Positions 10,213-22,180 of a stretch of DNA of 64,000 bases are shown here, piece by piece. The position numbers and the translations under genes were made by a program. The DNA lies in assembly GCA_026225945.1 (NCBI GenBank), contig JAMJFZ010000597.1, forward strand, positions 5,240,001-5,304,000, read 5' to 3'. The notes under the pieces are model-generated. The model saw only the letters and a list, made by a program, of their open reading frames with translations, was not told where the DNA came from and ran no database searches. The stretch is from Cricetomys ansorgei. Its lineage: Eukaryota > Chordata > Mammalia > Rodentia > Nesomyidae. Every line of letters starts with the position of its first letter. Position 1 is the stretch's first letter.

Positions 10213-12258
10213 GTGGAAGTATTCATTCTGAGGGTGCTAGGGTACAGGAAGAGTGACAGCAGGAAATTTCAAAGATGAGATTACAATAAGAGAGGTTTCC
10301 AAGGACCAGAACACCACATCAGTATGTTTACAACCTGATTCTCCAGCCACAGTGTGGGGCAAGACTGAAGGTTTGCCACAGTTTTGTGTCGTAGAAATGT
10401 CACACTGTTGGAGGTAGAGTGGAGGATGATTGGGGAACACAGAACACAATGACCAGGACTGATGAAACCAGCACCAGGTAATTAGATCCTGAACTCAAAC
10501 ACCAGCACCGAGAGTAAGTGTGTTCGAAAACTCCCTGGGGAGTAACAGTAGTGAGACGTGGCTAGGCATGAAATGGAGACTGTTCATTATAGACCTTGTC
10601 ACTAAGTGACTGGTACTGTTGTTTGCACAGAAGGAGAGATTTAAAGGGGAGAGGATGTAGAATAAACACACATTTTGAGGGGTCCCTGGAACATTCACAT
10701 GGAGATATTTGATTGGTAACTAGAAGATGGAGAGGGGCTCCCATCATCCTGAGTGGGGACAGCTTGGGAAGGGGTTAGATAGGGCTGTGGAGGGAGCATG
10801 TCCCTTACAAAGAACTAGGAGATGGCTACAGGAAGGAGAAGCCAGGGCGGAGCCAACAACATTCCAGCCAGGGACTCAGGACAAACAACCCCCAGACAGT
10901 TGTAATGAGAGAAGCTGGATGTGGATCCAGCCTTGGAGTGATCATTTATAGGTGAAGTGGTGTGTCTGTATGACCACGGAGCACTGTGGCTTTATGGGGA
11001 AACAAAAGGACTCAGGGGGTCCTTGTTTTTCCTTTCAAGATCAGTCGTTGGTGCATTTCTAGAATTTATGGGGAATTGTTCCATGATAAAAATCAGAAGG
11101 CACTTTTTTAGTCATGGAAGTAATGAATACCACATCATTCTTCCTTTTAAAAGTACAGTGTGCTTTTAGAAGACAGTGCTACACCACAGTAAAAATCAAC
11201 CACAATATCACAGGCAAAGACAACCAAGATCTGCCCCTCTGCCAGACTTCCTACACACACACTGAAGGTCACCAGGAACCCCGTTCCTATGTTAGTATTG
11301 GCATCTTTGGCCTGGGATGCAGGCAACTGAGATGGCTTGTTCATCAGCATCTATGGGTAGAGTTCCATCTAGAGTACAGTGGTGCTCATTTAAGATTCAC
11401 ATCTCCTCCAGGGTCAAGCTCAACACACATTGTGTTTTCCTTATGAGAATGTACTTCAGACCTTAATATCAGATTGCCAATGACCCTGGAATGTCAAGCA
11501 TGGTTGGGTCCAGTCATGTGCATCCTTTATGGGGCTCATTCAGAAAGTCTTAATTACCTCAGAGGTGCTGTTACCCAAGATAGAGCAAGGGAACACTGCC
11601 TCTGCTGCCATTGCAGCTTTCCTGTACACGAGAGAAAAGAAACTCAACTGGGTCTGTCACCCATGGTCACCTACAGGTCTGTTACTGGGTTGGGGAGCCC
11701 TTTCTCTCTGTGGATACTTGCTCATCTTTCATGTTTCTGATTTAAAGTGGCCAACTCCTTCCAGTATCAGAAGTAGCACAGAAAGTATTGTTCCTAAGTA
11801 GTTCTGCAATTATCAGACTTCTCCTAAGTAAACGTCGGGAGAGCTTCCTTCAACAGAACTGGCACCCCACGCCTTGCTGCACTGGAGCGCAGGCTGCTGA
11901 CAGTCTGTCTCCACACAGAGACACTGGGCTGAAGCACTGGCCCGTGAAAACTTCTCACAGGCAAATATATATTCATATTTTTGAAACCCTGTCTCTAATG
12001 GATTCATATGGCCAGGTTTTAGTTTCTCAAATAGAACTTTCTAGGCCTAACAGAGTTCTCCCTCCAACCTTTCACAACCTCATGAAGCCAAATATCAATG
12101 CACTGTTTGCCTGATAGACAGCAATTGTTCTCAATTTTCTCTAACTGAGAGCGACATAAGGCTGTCACAGTCAAGTACCCTGGCAGGAAAGAGACAGAAG
12201 AGTCCTGCCACTGGCCAAACCACCAGCATCTCAAGGGTTCAGGTTGGCAGGCTGCTGG
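10213..12258. other. Unique sequence, no feature seen
   Basis: About 2 kb without recognised repeats or genes. Open frames reach 110 codons on the plus strand (11114-11446), with no domain or family resemblance and no clear splice-site frame. Confidence 0.4.
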
Positions 12259-12432
12259 GTATTTATTGAGCACTTCTAATACACCAGACACACTGTGTGT
12301 CATGTCTCAGTCAGTCTTCACAGTGCCACTGAACTGGACCTATGATTCTACTCATTTCACAGACAAAACAAACAGTTTTGGAGAGTGGGTATATCACAAG
12401 ACCACATGAATAGAGTCAGGGGCAAATCAGTC
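12259..12432 (-). repeat. MIR SINE fossil, antisense
   Basis: Starts with 'TATTTATTGAGCACTTCTAA' and 'CACCAGACACACTGTG', then 'CAGTCTTCACAGTGCCACTG', 'CTACTCATTTCACAGACAAA' and 'CACAAGACCACATGAATAG', in antisense MIR order. Confidence 0.75.
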
Positions 12433-12895
12433 ATTATTCAGGGGTCCAAAGAGGAAGGCTACCCAAGCAAAGAGGCCAGCATGAATAAGCCATGGAAATA
12501 CAGAATAAAGCAAGTCTGGAAAAGAGTGGTGACTAGGAAGAAACTTCAATAGAACTGACTGAAAATAGATCTAGTGTGTCCTCCACAACCAGATGATGAA
12601 GGGACTCATGTCAAGCTGGAGATCTTGGACTCTGACTCCAGAGCCTGGCCAAGCAACAAGAGAGAGAAGTAGGCAGGCCGAAGACAACAGGTATGACACG
12701 GCTGCCACACAATGGATAACAGGAACTCTTCAGATGGAAAGACAATGACATCATCTGGAAGCTGAAGAGAGGAAGCTGAAGCCACTGGGAAATGACACGG
12801 TCAGATGTCTCATGTTAAAGAGCCCCTCTGACTAGTAGGATATAATGCTGGGCTCCACAGAGCAAGATGCAAGATGAGGAGGACACTGTGGAGGA
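12433..12895 (-). repeat. L2 LINE fossil, antisense
   Basis: Shows the antisense L2 pattern: 'CTTGGACTCTGACTCCAGAG' area, 'GAAGCCACTGGGAAATGACA', 'CGGTCAGATGTCTCATG', 'AGAGCCCCTCTGACTAG', corresponding to the family's 'gagtgacatgatcagattt...atcactctggctgc' region. Far too diverged to code. Confidence 0.6.
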
Positions 12896-14445
12896 AGATA
12901 TAGAAGAGCAGCAAGGGGTGATGGGAAATCATACCTGAGTCATAAAGGAAACTTGAAGGCAAGTAGAACCACAGAAGTTGGGAGCCAAAAGCATATGGGG
13001 AAAAGACATGTGGGTTTATGGATAAGGCCAAGTTGCCTGTGTTGACCATGTGGCAAAAACCATTGAAAAGCCCAGATGTGGTGGAGTAGGTGACTCAGTA
13101 TGTTATCAACTTGTAAAAAGCTAGCAGCAGATCCAATGGCAGGCTTGAATCCAAGAGAATGCTTGCAAGTCAAGCTGGTGAATGACCACACTCAGACCAT
13201 CCCAAAGAACATCATGGATGTGTCTACAGCTGAAGTCCCACAGAAGGCAAAGAGGGCTTCCCCGAGCTTCTCCAAGGTTTGGCCTCAATCAAAGCCACAG
13301 GTATTATCACATTCCACGACACGGGCTCTCCAAGGGTCTGACACACCGTTGAGAATTGGAGCATCAGTGGGTCTGATTTGCTAACACTTCATGTAAGCTC
13401 CCCTCATGGCAAGAACAGAGGAGTTCAACAGCAAGTAATCTGCAAGCGGTCTATGCTGATGGGGAATACCGAAATGCCACATAACTAACTGTACAATAAA
13501 GGAAGTAAGTAACCACAAGAATGATAACTAAGTTCGTCCTTTGGAATGTCGCATTTCAAAGACTCCAGAGCAGCGTCTTTCTGTGTCAGTATATTTCCCA
13601 ATTCCCTCTCTCCTCTCTCCCTCTCGCCCGTCTCTCAAGTAATCTTCAGATCCCTGCAAATGCTGCAGCTGTTGAGACTCATAAACACCTGCCTGTCTCA
13701 CCAGAGTGGATCATGAGCTCTGGTTGAGTTGCTTCAAGGACCAGTGAAGTTGCTTCAGCCCATGCTATCCTCTTGGTAGCCTGTCCATGAAGTCTCATGT
13801 GTGCAGGGCACAGAGAACCATAGGAGCCTGGACATCTAGCCAGTGGTCATACCACTAGGAAGAGCTAAAACCAGGACCTAAACCTGCCTGTCGGTCTCTG
13901 AATACTGCCATCCTTACCAAATCCACCAATACTGATGCCACAGAAGCCTGATTAGTGCTGCTCATTTGAAGCTGAGACACATTGATTTCCTGAGGAGTCA
14001 CCAGAGGGAGAAATGCGTAAAATATCACCAGATACACACAAGCCACACCCCACAGCAGTGAGTCAAGGCTCACTGTGGGCATCCAGGTCCTTCCACACAC
14101 TGCCTCCTACACTATGCTTCTCCAAACACCTATTTATAAACCTTATTAGTGAATGCTGAGCAGATGATTCTGGCTTTCATCCTGCACCTTAAATAACTAA
14201 GTTATGGGTGAAGGCAATAGAATAGAAATGTTATCCAATAGGCTTGGCCTGGTGTATTGTGGACTCCTCTCCTCTCTGCCTTGTTATTTTGCCTCTCCTT
14301 TGTGCTCCTAAACAAAGGAATGTGGGCAGGCAGTCACAGCCTATGTAAGCTTGCCTAGCAGATGGAAGGGGCCAGGCCTCTCCTGGGCCCTTGGAGAATG
14401 ACAGCTCAAGTTCTGTGATGGAGCCAGTGCTGTATGACACCTCAT
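12896..14445. other. Unique sequence; MEF2-like site at 14130-14139
   Basis: No repeat or gene recognised. CTATTTATAA at 14130-14139 fits the MEF2 consensus CTA(A/T)4TA(A/G) exactly; a match of this kind alone is weak evidence. Confidence 0.4.
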
Positions 14446-14575
14446 TCATCCCCTTTGTCCCTATTTCGGGTAAGGAAACCAAAGCCTGGGGAGGTCAAGT
14501 GACTTGCCCAAGAGCACTCACATAGGAAGCAAAGCCAAAGACTTGAACTTGGCAACCTAGTGAACACGCTGAGCC
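14446..14575 (-). repeat. MIR SINE fossil, antisense
   Basis: 'GGTAAGGAAACCAAAGCCTG', 'GGGAGGTCAAGTGACTTGCC', 'CAAGAGCACTCACATAGGAA' and 'GACTTGAACTTGG' match the antisense MIR core in order. Confidence 0.85.
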
Positions 14576-14811
14576 TTGATCACAAGAAGCCAGTACTAAC
14601 AAACTATAGCAAGGGCTCCTGTCATCAAGCTGAGGGCTCCCAAGGGAGGTGGATGTTCAGAGAGACAGATGATGACCGTCAGAATTGCCAGATGCCTCCA
14701 GAGAGGGAGTTAGGGTCCAGAATGGTGTATATAGAAGGAGGAAGGAGTATTAGCCAAGCCATTCTGTCTCACTCTTGACTTGAGTGATAGTTCTCAGTCA
14801 TCCAACCAGTC

Positions 14812-14935
14812 AGTCAACAAATACCTGCAGAATGCCAACTCCATGTTAGTGTTTGTGGTGGTGCTGTGGTGTTTGTGGTGGATGCAACCATACATAAGGC
14901 ATGGTCTCCAGATACTCAGCCAACCAGGAGACAGA
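14812..14935 (-). repeat. L2 3'-end fossil, antisense
   Basis: 'TCAACAAATACCTGCAGAAT', 'GCCAACTCCATGTTAG' and 'CAACCATACATAAGGCATGG' follow the antisense L2 3' end. An internal GTTTGTGGTGG direct repeat (about 14850-14880) interrupts it. Confidence 0.55.
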
Positions 14936-15209
14936 TAAGGGGCCCAGTGAAGACCATGTGCAGCCTCCACACCTGCATTTCCATCATCCTAACGAGTAGA
15001 GAGCTGGAGCTGGTGCCTTACTGGTGTCTTGATGGAGTCTCAGTGCTATGTTGTAAAATTCAATCACCACACAGCCTGCTCCTGCCACTTGTTCCTCAAG
15101 ATACTCAAGTGGCCTCTAAATGTCTGATTCTATTGATGTGCCCTAGGCAGCAGTGGCATGCCCAGTCTGTCCAGGGATGAAAAACAGGTAGATGCTGTAG
15201 GGACAAGAG

Positions 15210-15345
15210 TCAAGAGGTAGCAGACTTGGCCGGTTCAGGTCCTGAGTCCACTACTGTCTTACCGAGTGACCTCGGACCAGTCTGTCAACATCTTAGAACT
15301 GCTATTTCCTCATCATTAGGTTAAGATTGAGTGGAGAGCTCCATA
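15210..15345 (+). repeat. MIR SINE fossil, sense
   Basis: 'GGTCCTGAGTCCACTACTGT', 'TTACCGAGTGACCTCGGACC', 'GCTATTTCCTCATCATTAGG' in sense MIR order. Confidence 0.75.
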
Positions 15346-16486
15346 GGATCTCTTCCAATGCCCCATAGAATATCTGTGCAACTTAGTCCACAGCGTAGGC
15401 ATTTATATAAGGAAGATAGGGTGTGAACCATATGAGACCAGGACACTGTGGTTTTGTGGGGAAAGGCAGGAGAGTCTGAGCAGGCAGGCGAGGTAGTGTC
15501 TAGTGCCCCTGAGCATTGTGGGCACACTGGTAAGCTCTCTAGCTCAAAGAAGCCTCAGTTTACCTATCAGGAACATGCTGACTTAGGGACACAGCAAAGC
15601 ATAGATGCACCCTCCGCCCCTTTCTTCCATTGCTGCCTCTGTGGACCAGTGAGGTCAAGCTCCAGTGTCCTAAGCCTGGCTCTCCATTCCCCATGGGCTA
15701 CTGCACAAGTGTGAGCTCCCAAATTCATGCCCACTCCTCCCAGGAGGCAGAACTGCATTATCTAGCCTGACCTCAACTGCCAGAGTCAGGTCCTCTGAAG
15801 ATGGCTGTTTGCCCATCTGAGCCCTACAATTGCCCTTCTGGAACTTTCTGCTAAATTGATCCCTCTGACTTCCTCTAATATACTCATGTTGCCCACTGGT
15901 GACATGCCACAAACCTGTCTCCTGGCTCTGCCCTAAAGTACACTTTCTGCCAAGCCTGCTCCTCCCTCAGTATGTAGCTGGGGCCCATTGCATACAAAGT
16001 TCTGTCTTGTCCCCAAGACCTTGCAGCAATCAGCTGGCTCAAATGTGCTTCCCTGAATGTCTCCTTGCATCTCTGCCTCTGGAGAATTCAGGGATAGTGT
16101 GTGAGATGCCAACACATTTGCTAAGCAGTAGTGGGTCCTATATAGTGTCAAGCCCCATCCTCTTCCCTGTCTGGAAACACACACAGTGATCTCCAGGAAA
16201 TACTAACCAAGCCTATCTGTCAACCTGTGTTCTTCTTCCATCCACCCACACATACCACATGTTTATGGAGCCCAGACAGGGAACAACCTGACATACTAGG
16301 ACCATGGGCTATTTTGGACACATGAAAAAGGTCACGGAGCTGTGTTTCAGGCACCATATACGCAGCATTTGGTGAGCTCAACACAGCAGCTCCATGAGCC
16401 AAGTTCCATGGTTATCTGTAGTTTACAGGCAAGGAGTGGCCTTTATATTAATCTCCATTCACATACATTGGACTTAGAATTGTAAT
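15346..16486. other. Unique sequence, no feature seen
   Basis: No gene or definite repeat recognised. Overlapping plus- and minus-strand frames of 80-96 codons look like chance. Confidence 0.4.
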
Positions 16487-16860
16487 TTAGTTTCCTTTCT
16501 GTTGTGATAAAATATTCTGACCTAAAGCAACCTAGGGTAGAATGGGTTTATTTTAACTCACAGTTCCTGGTTACAATCCACCACTGTGGTGAAGTCAAGA
16601 TGGCAGGAACTTGAAACAGCGAGTCATATCACTCTGCCATCAAGAGCAGAGAGGAATGGCTGCATGTCTGCCTGCCAGCACTCAGCTCCCTCTCCGCACT
16701 TAATACTATCGAGGACCCCCTGCTTAGGAATATGGTCTTCCCACATCAGTTAACACAACTGAGTCAATCCCGCCCAGACACGCCCACGGGCAAATCTGAT
16801 CTTGAGACTCTCTTCCCAAGGGATTCTAAAGTATACCCAACTTATGATTAAAATGAGCCT
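16487..16860 (-). repeat. Rodent MaLR-type LTR, antisense
   Basis: Reads 'TTTCTGTTGTGATAAAATAT', 'GACCTAAAGCAACCTAGGG', 'GGGTTTATTTTAACTCACAG', the reverse complement of a MaLR 3' end (AATAAA-type polyadenylation region, then the 'cacagcaatagaaa' end). It continues through GGCAGGAAC and 'CTTCCCACATCAGTTAACAC'. Subfamily not resolved (MT/ORR1 group likely). No coding capacity. Confidence 0.65.
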
Positions 16861-17002
16861 TCACAAATCACGTTGGAGACTGATGCATCGCTCTCTGGGG
16901 TGTGTATGAGGGTGTTTCCAAAGGGGTTTACTGAAGAAGGACCGTGCCCTGGTCCGGGTGGATGGATGGAATCAAACAGGGCAAAGATAAGAAGCCAGCT
17001 CT

Positions 17003-17400
17003 TTGTTAGTTCCATTGCTGGGATAAAACAAGCATGACCAAAAGCAACATGAGGAGGGAAGGGTTTATTTCAGCTCCCAGATCTCAGGCCACACCCCACC
17101 ACTGACTGAAGTCAGGGCAGGGACCATGAGGCAGGAATTGAAGCAGAGGCCATAGAGCGCACTGCTTACTGTCTTTTTCCTCACGGCTTTCTCCATCTGT
17201 TTTCTTACAGCACCCAGGATCACCGGCTCAGAGATGGCACCCCACGGTGTGGGCCCTTCCACATTAATCATTAGTCAAGAAAATATCCTACACATTTGCC
17301 TACAGGCCAATCGTATGGAGTCATTTTCTCAATAAAGACGCCCTCTTCCCATAGATGTCTAGATTTGCATCAGATTGATAAAAGCCAACCAGTACGCCAG
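17003..17400 (-). repeat. Rodent MaLR-type LTR, antisense (second copy)
   Basis: 'TTAGTTCCATTGCTGGGATA', 'ATGACCAAAAGCAACATGAG', 'GGGTTTATTTCAGCTCCCAG', 'GAAGTCAGGGCAGGGACCAT', 'GCAGAGGCCATAGAG' and 'TCAATAAAGACGCCCTCTTC' identify the same group as the LTR about 140 bp upstream, in the same orientation. The two copies differ too much to be a recent duplication, so they are probably separate insertions. Confidence 0.75.
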
Positions 17401-17927
17401 CTTAGCACAGCCATTGCTCTCTCTCTGCTTCCTGTGTTTCAGGATCTGAGCTGCTGCCAGGCCCTCCTTCACTATGGGGAATGGAATCCTCTGGAATCCT
17501 AAGCACCTGCTTAAGTTTGTCTATAACAAAAATATAAATAATCCAGAACCACTTAGCAAAGTTCCCAAGATCTTAGAGCTAATAGGTGTAGGAGTGTCAG
17601 CCAGATCTGTCTATGCCAAGTCCCAAGCTCTGCTGCCAACTGCAATGAGGTGGGCCCAGGCCTCAAAGGGGAAGGGAGGTGACAGACGAGCAAGACTTCC
17701 TGTTTCTTGTCATTACAGAAGACCTGGTCCATGCTTCTGTCTGGTACCTGAGCATTCCTCCCTTCAGAACATTAAGTGCAGTGCTTCAGTAAAGAAGCCA
17801 GCCAGGACCTTCCATAACTCCTTGTCTCAGACATGAAAATCAAAACCAAGAACCACTCCCTAATCCCAACATGCACTTTAGACCCCTGCTAGAATGATTC
17901 CCCAAAAGAAAAGAGAATTTGCTGGAT

Positions 17928-18141
17928 CCAGGGTGTAGCTCAGCTGGTAGAGTGCTAGTGTACACAAGTTCCTGAGTTCAATACCCAAGTACCATATAAT
18001 CTGGGTGTGGTGGCACATGCCTTATAATTCCAGTACTTGGGAGCCAGAGAGAAGAGGGTCAAGATCATCACTGGCTTAGTGAATTTGAAAGCAGCCTAAA
18101 CTACAGGGGAGCCTGTCTTTAAAAAAAAAGAGACAGAGAGT
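17928..18141 (+). repeat. B4 SINE, sense
   Basis: ID-like head 'GGGTGTAGCTCAGCTGGTAG' then 'TCAATACCCAAGTACCATAT', followed by the B1-like half 'GGTGTGGTGGCACATGCC', 'GAGCCTGTCTTTAAAAAAAA'. This tRNA-head plus 7SL-body composite is diagnostic of B4. Confidence 0.85.
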
Positions 18142-18229
18142 TTTCCTGGCTCATTCACTTTCACACCAGGGAGTCACTGGTTTGGAAAAACAATGACAGA
18201 ATTGCCATCAAGCTGAACTTCAAGGCAAA

Positions 18230-18350
18230 TTTTTTTTTTTTTTTTTGAGACATGATGTCATGTCACCTCAACTGGCCTCAAACTCCCGCTTGATCTCCTG
18301 TCTCCATCTCCCTAGTGGTGGAGTGACATGTGCACAACCATGCCCAGCTA
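18230..18350 (-). repeat. B1 SINE (old, PB1/B1F type), antisense
   Basis: T17 run (complement of the A tail), then 'TTGAGACATGATGTCATG', 'CTCAACTGGCCTCAAACTCC', 'TCTCCATCTCCCTAGTGGTG' and 'CACAACCATGCCCAGCTA', the antisense 7SL-derived body. Diverged from young B1. Confidence 0.85.
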
Positions 18351-18804
18351 TTCAAGGACAATCAATAGGATAAGCTACAATTCCCATCAGGTTCCTCAGG
18401 TGCGCAACCATGTCCCAGCACTCCCAAGGTCTGTCCGGGCCTTTCCCCTAGTGACAGTGAGGAGAATCTACATTCTTGCTTCATGTAAAAAACACACTGC
18501 TCACCAGGGGTCAGACACTGTGGCAAATGCATCTTGGATAGGCATTGTGCTGGCCCCCACAAGAACTCTATGTCCTGTTCACCCCAGTAGCCTCGTGAAA
18601 CCTTCAAGATAGATTAACAAGTGAGTCAGAAAAAAAAAAATCCTTTACTTCCTTCATGCTTTAGGAGGCTTAAAAAAAAATGTGGTCACCAGGAGACAGA
18701 CAACGGCATTTTATAAACAGCAGAGAGTTTACAACTCTGCCAGTGTCTAGATGGGGAGCTGAAGAGAAAGGTCCCTTCTGTGTGTCTCCAGCACTATGCG
18801 TGTG

Positions 18805-18805
<1 letters not shown>

Positions 18806-18840
<35 letters not shown>
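18806..18840. repeat. (CA)n microsatellite
   Basis: Pure CA of about 35 bp running directly into a G-rich tract without a spacer. Confidence 0.95.
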
Positions 18841-18842
<2 letters not shown>

Positions 18843-18860
18843 GGGTGGGGGGGGAAGGGG
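18841..18860 (+). other. G-rich tract, quadruplex-capable
   Basis: G5, T, G8, AA, G4. If the G8 run is split, four G3 runs with short loops are available on the plus strand. It abuts the CA repeat. Confidence 0.55.
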
Positions 18861-19269
18861 CAGGAGCCAGATTCAAGACATTGGTGATTAAACAGAAATA
18901 GCCTGGGCTGGCCAGGCCAGAGGGTGCAGCTTATAGCACTGTGCCTCTGAAACCTTGGACTTCCTGAAATAGAATCATTTTATTTAAAGTGCTGATCCAG
19001 GACCACACCCAAGACCTGTGATTGGACTCTGTAGGTATGTGAGGGTTTGGGGGTTTGGGAGAATAAAACCCGAAATGGTTTTACAAGGTGCTCCTCAGGT
19101 GTTCTGATGATCTCAGAATCCAGAACTCTACCATAAGAATCTAACAGAGATATTTGCTGTAGAGCTGTGTACTATGTACCTTGAGAAATAGGACCCAGCC
19201 ACCAGAATGTAGCATGTGCTATGCCCAGTTCTGTGGCCAAGTTAGATCTGATACAAACATAATATAACA
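18861..19269. other. Unique sequence, no feature seen
   Basis: No gene or repeat recognised between the G-rich tract and a MIR. Confidence 0.4.
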
Positions 19270-19480
19270 ATTTAACAATGGCCCCTACCAGTTACTGTAT
19301 GCATGCCAGACATGAGGCTGACTGCCCTGCCAATCTGTTCATTCTCATTTCCTCCATCCTGGGCTGAAGTTATTGTGACCTTGTTTTGATGATGGAGAAA
19401 CTGAGGCTTGGGGAGTTGGAGTGACTGGTTCAGGTTATTGAAGGAGAGAACAGAGAAATGTGATTCAAACCCAACATGCC
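19270..19480 (-). repeat. MIR SINE fossil, antisense
   Basis: 'CCAGTTACTGTATGCATGCC', 'TTCATTCTCATTTCCTCC', 'GATGGAGAAACTGAGGCTTG', 'GGGAGTTGGAGTGACTGGTT' and 'GATTCAAACCCA' in antisense MIR order. Confidence 0.85.
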
Positions 19481-20504
19481 ACCTAGACCCCTGTGGCCCT
19501 TAGGCCAAGGTCACTGCTGTACATAAGCATTCCTCTGCCATCACCTCCAGAGCCATGGCTGGGGCTGGGAAGGCCACTGGGTAAGATGGAACAGAGTGTC
19601 CAGCTCAGGGCAGGAATAACAAGCCAAGGAGGGGCTACTCTATGAGTGGCAAGTTCAAGCTAACTGGTTTCCAGGTGGTCTGCCCTCTAGACTGGGCTAA
19701 TACAAGTTGGGCCAGGGCTGGGCCTGCACAGTAAGAGACACCAGCACATACCAGATGCCTTCTGCTCTCAGCAACCGAGACAAACTATCTAGAAAGCACC
19801 ACGCCAAGACCATCATCTGTGCTCCCCTTCACAGACGGAGCAGCATCAGACTGGCCTGGGAGTTGTGTCCTCACATCCAAGATGTGTGCCTGGGCCAGGC
19901 CTATAGGCCTCTTCCAAGGCGGGTGGACAGGCTGAGGAATGGGAGCCAGACACATCTTAGAATCCTCACAAGCTTCTGCAGAGAATGCCATAGCTGAGGA
20001 GGTGTAGACATAGGCCTGAACCCAGAAGTCTAACACCCACTTTCAGAAGGTTCTGGGGGGCTCAGAGTTAGTTAGGAAAGCACAAATGAGGCATAGTGCT
20101 ATCAGAGACCATGACAGAGTCTGGGCTCCCAGGCTCCCTTCTGTGGTTCCATCTCAATAGGTTCCAGCCTATTTACTTACTGGCTATCAACATCAATGCC
20201 TGAAGATGGGAAGGAAGGCTCTGGCCAGGTCTGAGGAAATAAAAGCAAACTAAAGCAAATCAAACCCAGCCCCAAGGTGTGAGACGCTAACTGTCAAAAC
20301 ATGGAATGAACATGAAGGTGGGCAGGGCATCCCTTAGGCTACAAGGAAGCCAATGGCAAAAACCAGAAGCTGCTTTCTACAAAACTGAGACGCAGCACCT
20401 TGCGGGACAGAAGGTGCCTGCGTTCCGAGTATCAATTGTGGGGAAAGGGGAAAAAGACAGTGTGTAGCGAGAAGGGTTGGGAGAGAAAGGGGACCACATG
20501 GGGT
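19481..20504. other. Unique sequence, no feature seen
   Basis: No gene or repeat recognised. Opposed frames near 19707-20036 share the same bases on both strands and look like chance. Confidence 0.4.
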
Positions 20505-20640
20505 TGTAGACACCGGTCTGGCACTTACAGGCCCTGGGAGACTAGACCATCTTAGACAAGGGCCTTCACCTCTCCGGGTCTCAGTCTCTTCTGCAAACTG
20601 AAGGACTTGGACTACATTATTCTAGTCCCATTTTGTGTTT
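20505..20640 (+). repeat. MIR SINE fossil, sense
   Basis: 'CACTTACAGGCCCTGGGAGA', 'GGCCTTCACCTCTCCGGG', 'TCTCAGTCTCTTCTGCAAAC' and 'TGAAGGACTTGGACTA' in sense MIR order. Confidence 0.75.
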
Positions 20641-20956
20641 CTGAAGACTCTTTTTTGCCCCTACATCAATATCTCCAAGACAGCGATAGTCCGTTTTGTC
20701 TCCTTAGCAAGCAGCCTTCTCAAGGGCTGAGACTGTGTCCTTGTCACCTTGGCAGAGAGCCCCAGGAAGGTGTAGGGATAATTGTTTCACTCTCTTGTTG
20801 CTATGGGAACTTGCAACTCCTGCCTCCTCAGTGCTAGGACAATAGCTTGCCCAGGGCCCCTGGGTGGTTTGTTTTGTTTTGTCTATACCTGCATTGTGAG
20901 TCTTAAAGTGTCCACAGAGCTGAAGGGAGGCCTGGCTTTCTCTGCTATTCTTCTCA

Positions 20957-21128
20957 TTTAAAAAATATTATTATCGTATATACACGCATGATGTGTGGAG
21001 GTCAGAGACTGCTTTGTGGAGCTGATTCTCTCCTACCTCTGTGTGGGTTCCAGGGATTAAACTCAGGTTTCCAGGTTTTCAAAGCAAGTGCCCTGCCAGC
21101 TGCCAGCGGAGCCATCTCACCTGCTTGC
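20957..21128 (-). repeat. B2/B3-superfamily SINE, antisense
   Basis: 'TGATGTGTGGAGGTCAGAGA', 'GATTCTCTCCTACC', 'GGGTTCCAGGGATTAAACTC', 'AGGTTTCCAGG' and the closing 'GGAGCCATCTCACCTGC', the complement of a tRNA-like head. Exact subfamily uncertain. Confidence 0.7.
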
Positions 21129-21310
21129 TTTCAGTTTCTCCTCCTGAGACCTGCTGCCACCAGCCTTGTCCCCCTCAGCTGTCCCCTGCCTGCTGCTAAG
21201 ATCACCCCTTCCTACTTATAACCCTTCCGGGTTCTCCAGGGCTGAAGGCCAAGTCTCAAGCCATTAGTTGGACATTCAAAATCCTCCCTGAGTTAGCCCT
21301 CAAACCAGGA
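21129..21310 (+). repeat. L2 LINE fossil, sense (tentative)
   Basis: 'GGACATTCAAAATCCTCC', 'CTGAGTTAGCCCTC' resembles the L2 'tggcattcaaggccctcc...atctggccc' block, preceded by C/T-rich sequence expected in that region. Heavily diverged. Confidence 0.45.
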
Positions 21311-21980
21311 CCTCATCACCATGGGAACAGCTTTTGTTTTCAGAACAATGCTTGTAGGCATGTGTCTTTGACAACTTTCTTCATCACTGAGCATCTGCTG
21401 GCTTTCTCAAGATCCTGTGCCATCATTGAGCTCCTCTGAACACGGGAAGCATCGGTGTGAGGCTGGCATTTGGGCAGTCCGATGGGGTGCTTGCTCTATT
21501 AATGTTATTACTGATAATCAGATTTCCTGTCCCTCTGCCTCTGCTATTTACAGAGCTCTGCCCAAATGGTCTGATATGATATTATGCTCCAAAGCCTCGG
21601 CCTCAGGAAACATTTAAGTCTAGCCAGTGTGGTCTGTGATGTCTGTGGGTTGGTGGATGTGCATCCTCTGCGGGGACTGTTCACGGTAGGGAGAATTGGT
21701 GGTGCAACTGCTTGCCATATCAGCTCCCTTCACACCAGAATCTTCTACAGACAACTCAGTCTACCTTCCTGTGCCTACTTCCCTGGCCATCTGAAGATGC
21801 AGGCATGTAGTGAAGACAGTGGGGGCCTATCTAGAGCAGGGGACAGGTCAGGGATGCTCCTCTCTGCTACCTTGTCCCTGTTACCCTTGCCACTGAGAAG
21901 GAGCCCCTGTGGGGGGCACCCCTCCCCATGTGCTGCTGAAGCCTACTCTCTTGGGGCCATGGGGCTAGAGTCCAACCGGC
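21311..21980. other. Unique sequence; 161-codon chance frame
   Basis: A plus-strand frame at 21584-22069 lasts 161 codons and passes into GA-rich simple sequence. No domain is visible. I read it as a chance frame kept open by skewed base composition. Confidence 0.4.
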
Positions 21981-22180
21981 CAGGGGGCTGGAGGCAGAAG
22001 GCAAGGGCATGCTACAGAAGGCAGGAGTGTGGAGCATGGGGCAGAGTGGAGGGCTGGGGCAGGGTGTGACATATGAGATGTGGGGCAGGGTGGAGGCAGG
22101 CAGAGTAATGTGGGGTAGGAGGCAGAGGTGGGATAGGGGACAAAGTGTGTGGACAGAGGCAGAGTATGGATGGCAGGTGA
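21981..22180 (+). repeat. GA/GGGGCAG-rich degenerate tandem region
   Basis: Repeated GGGGCAGAGTGGAG, GGGGCAGGGTG and GTGGGGTAGGAGGCAG blocks with no fixed period. Purine-rich on the plus strand, giving Pro/His/Cys-rich frames on the minus strand that are not genes. Confidence 0.7.
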
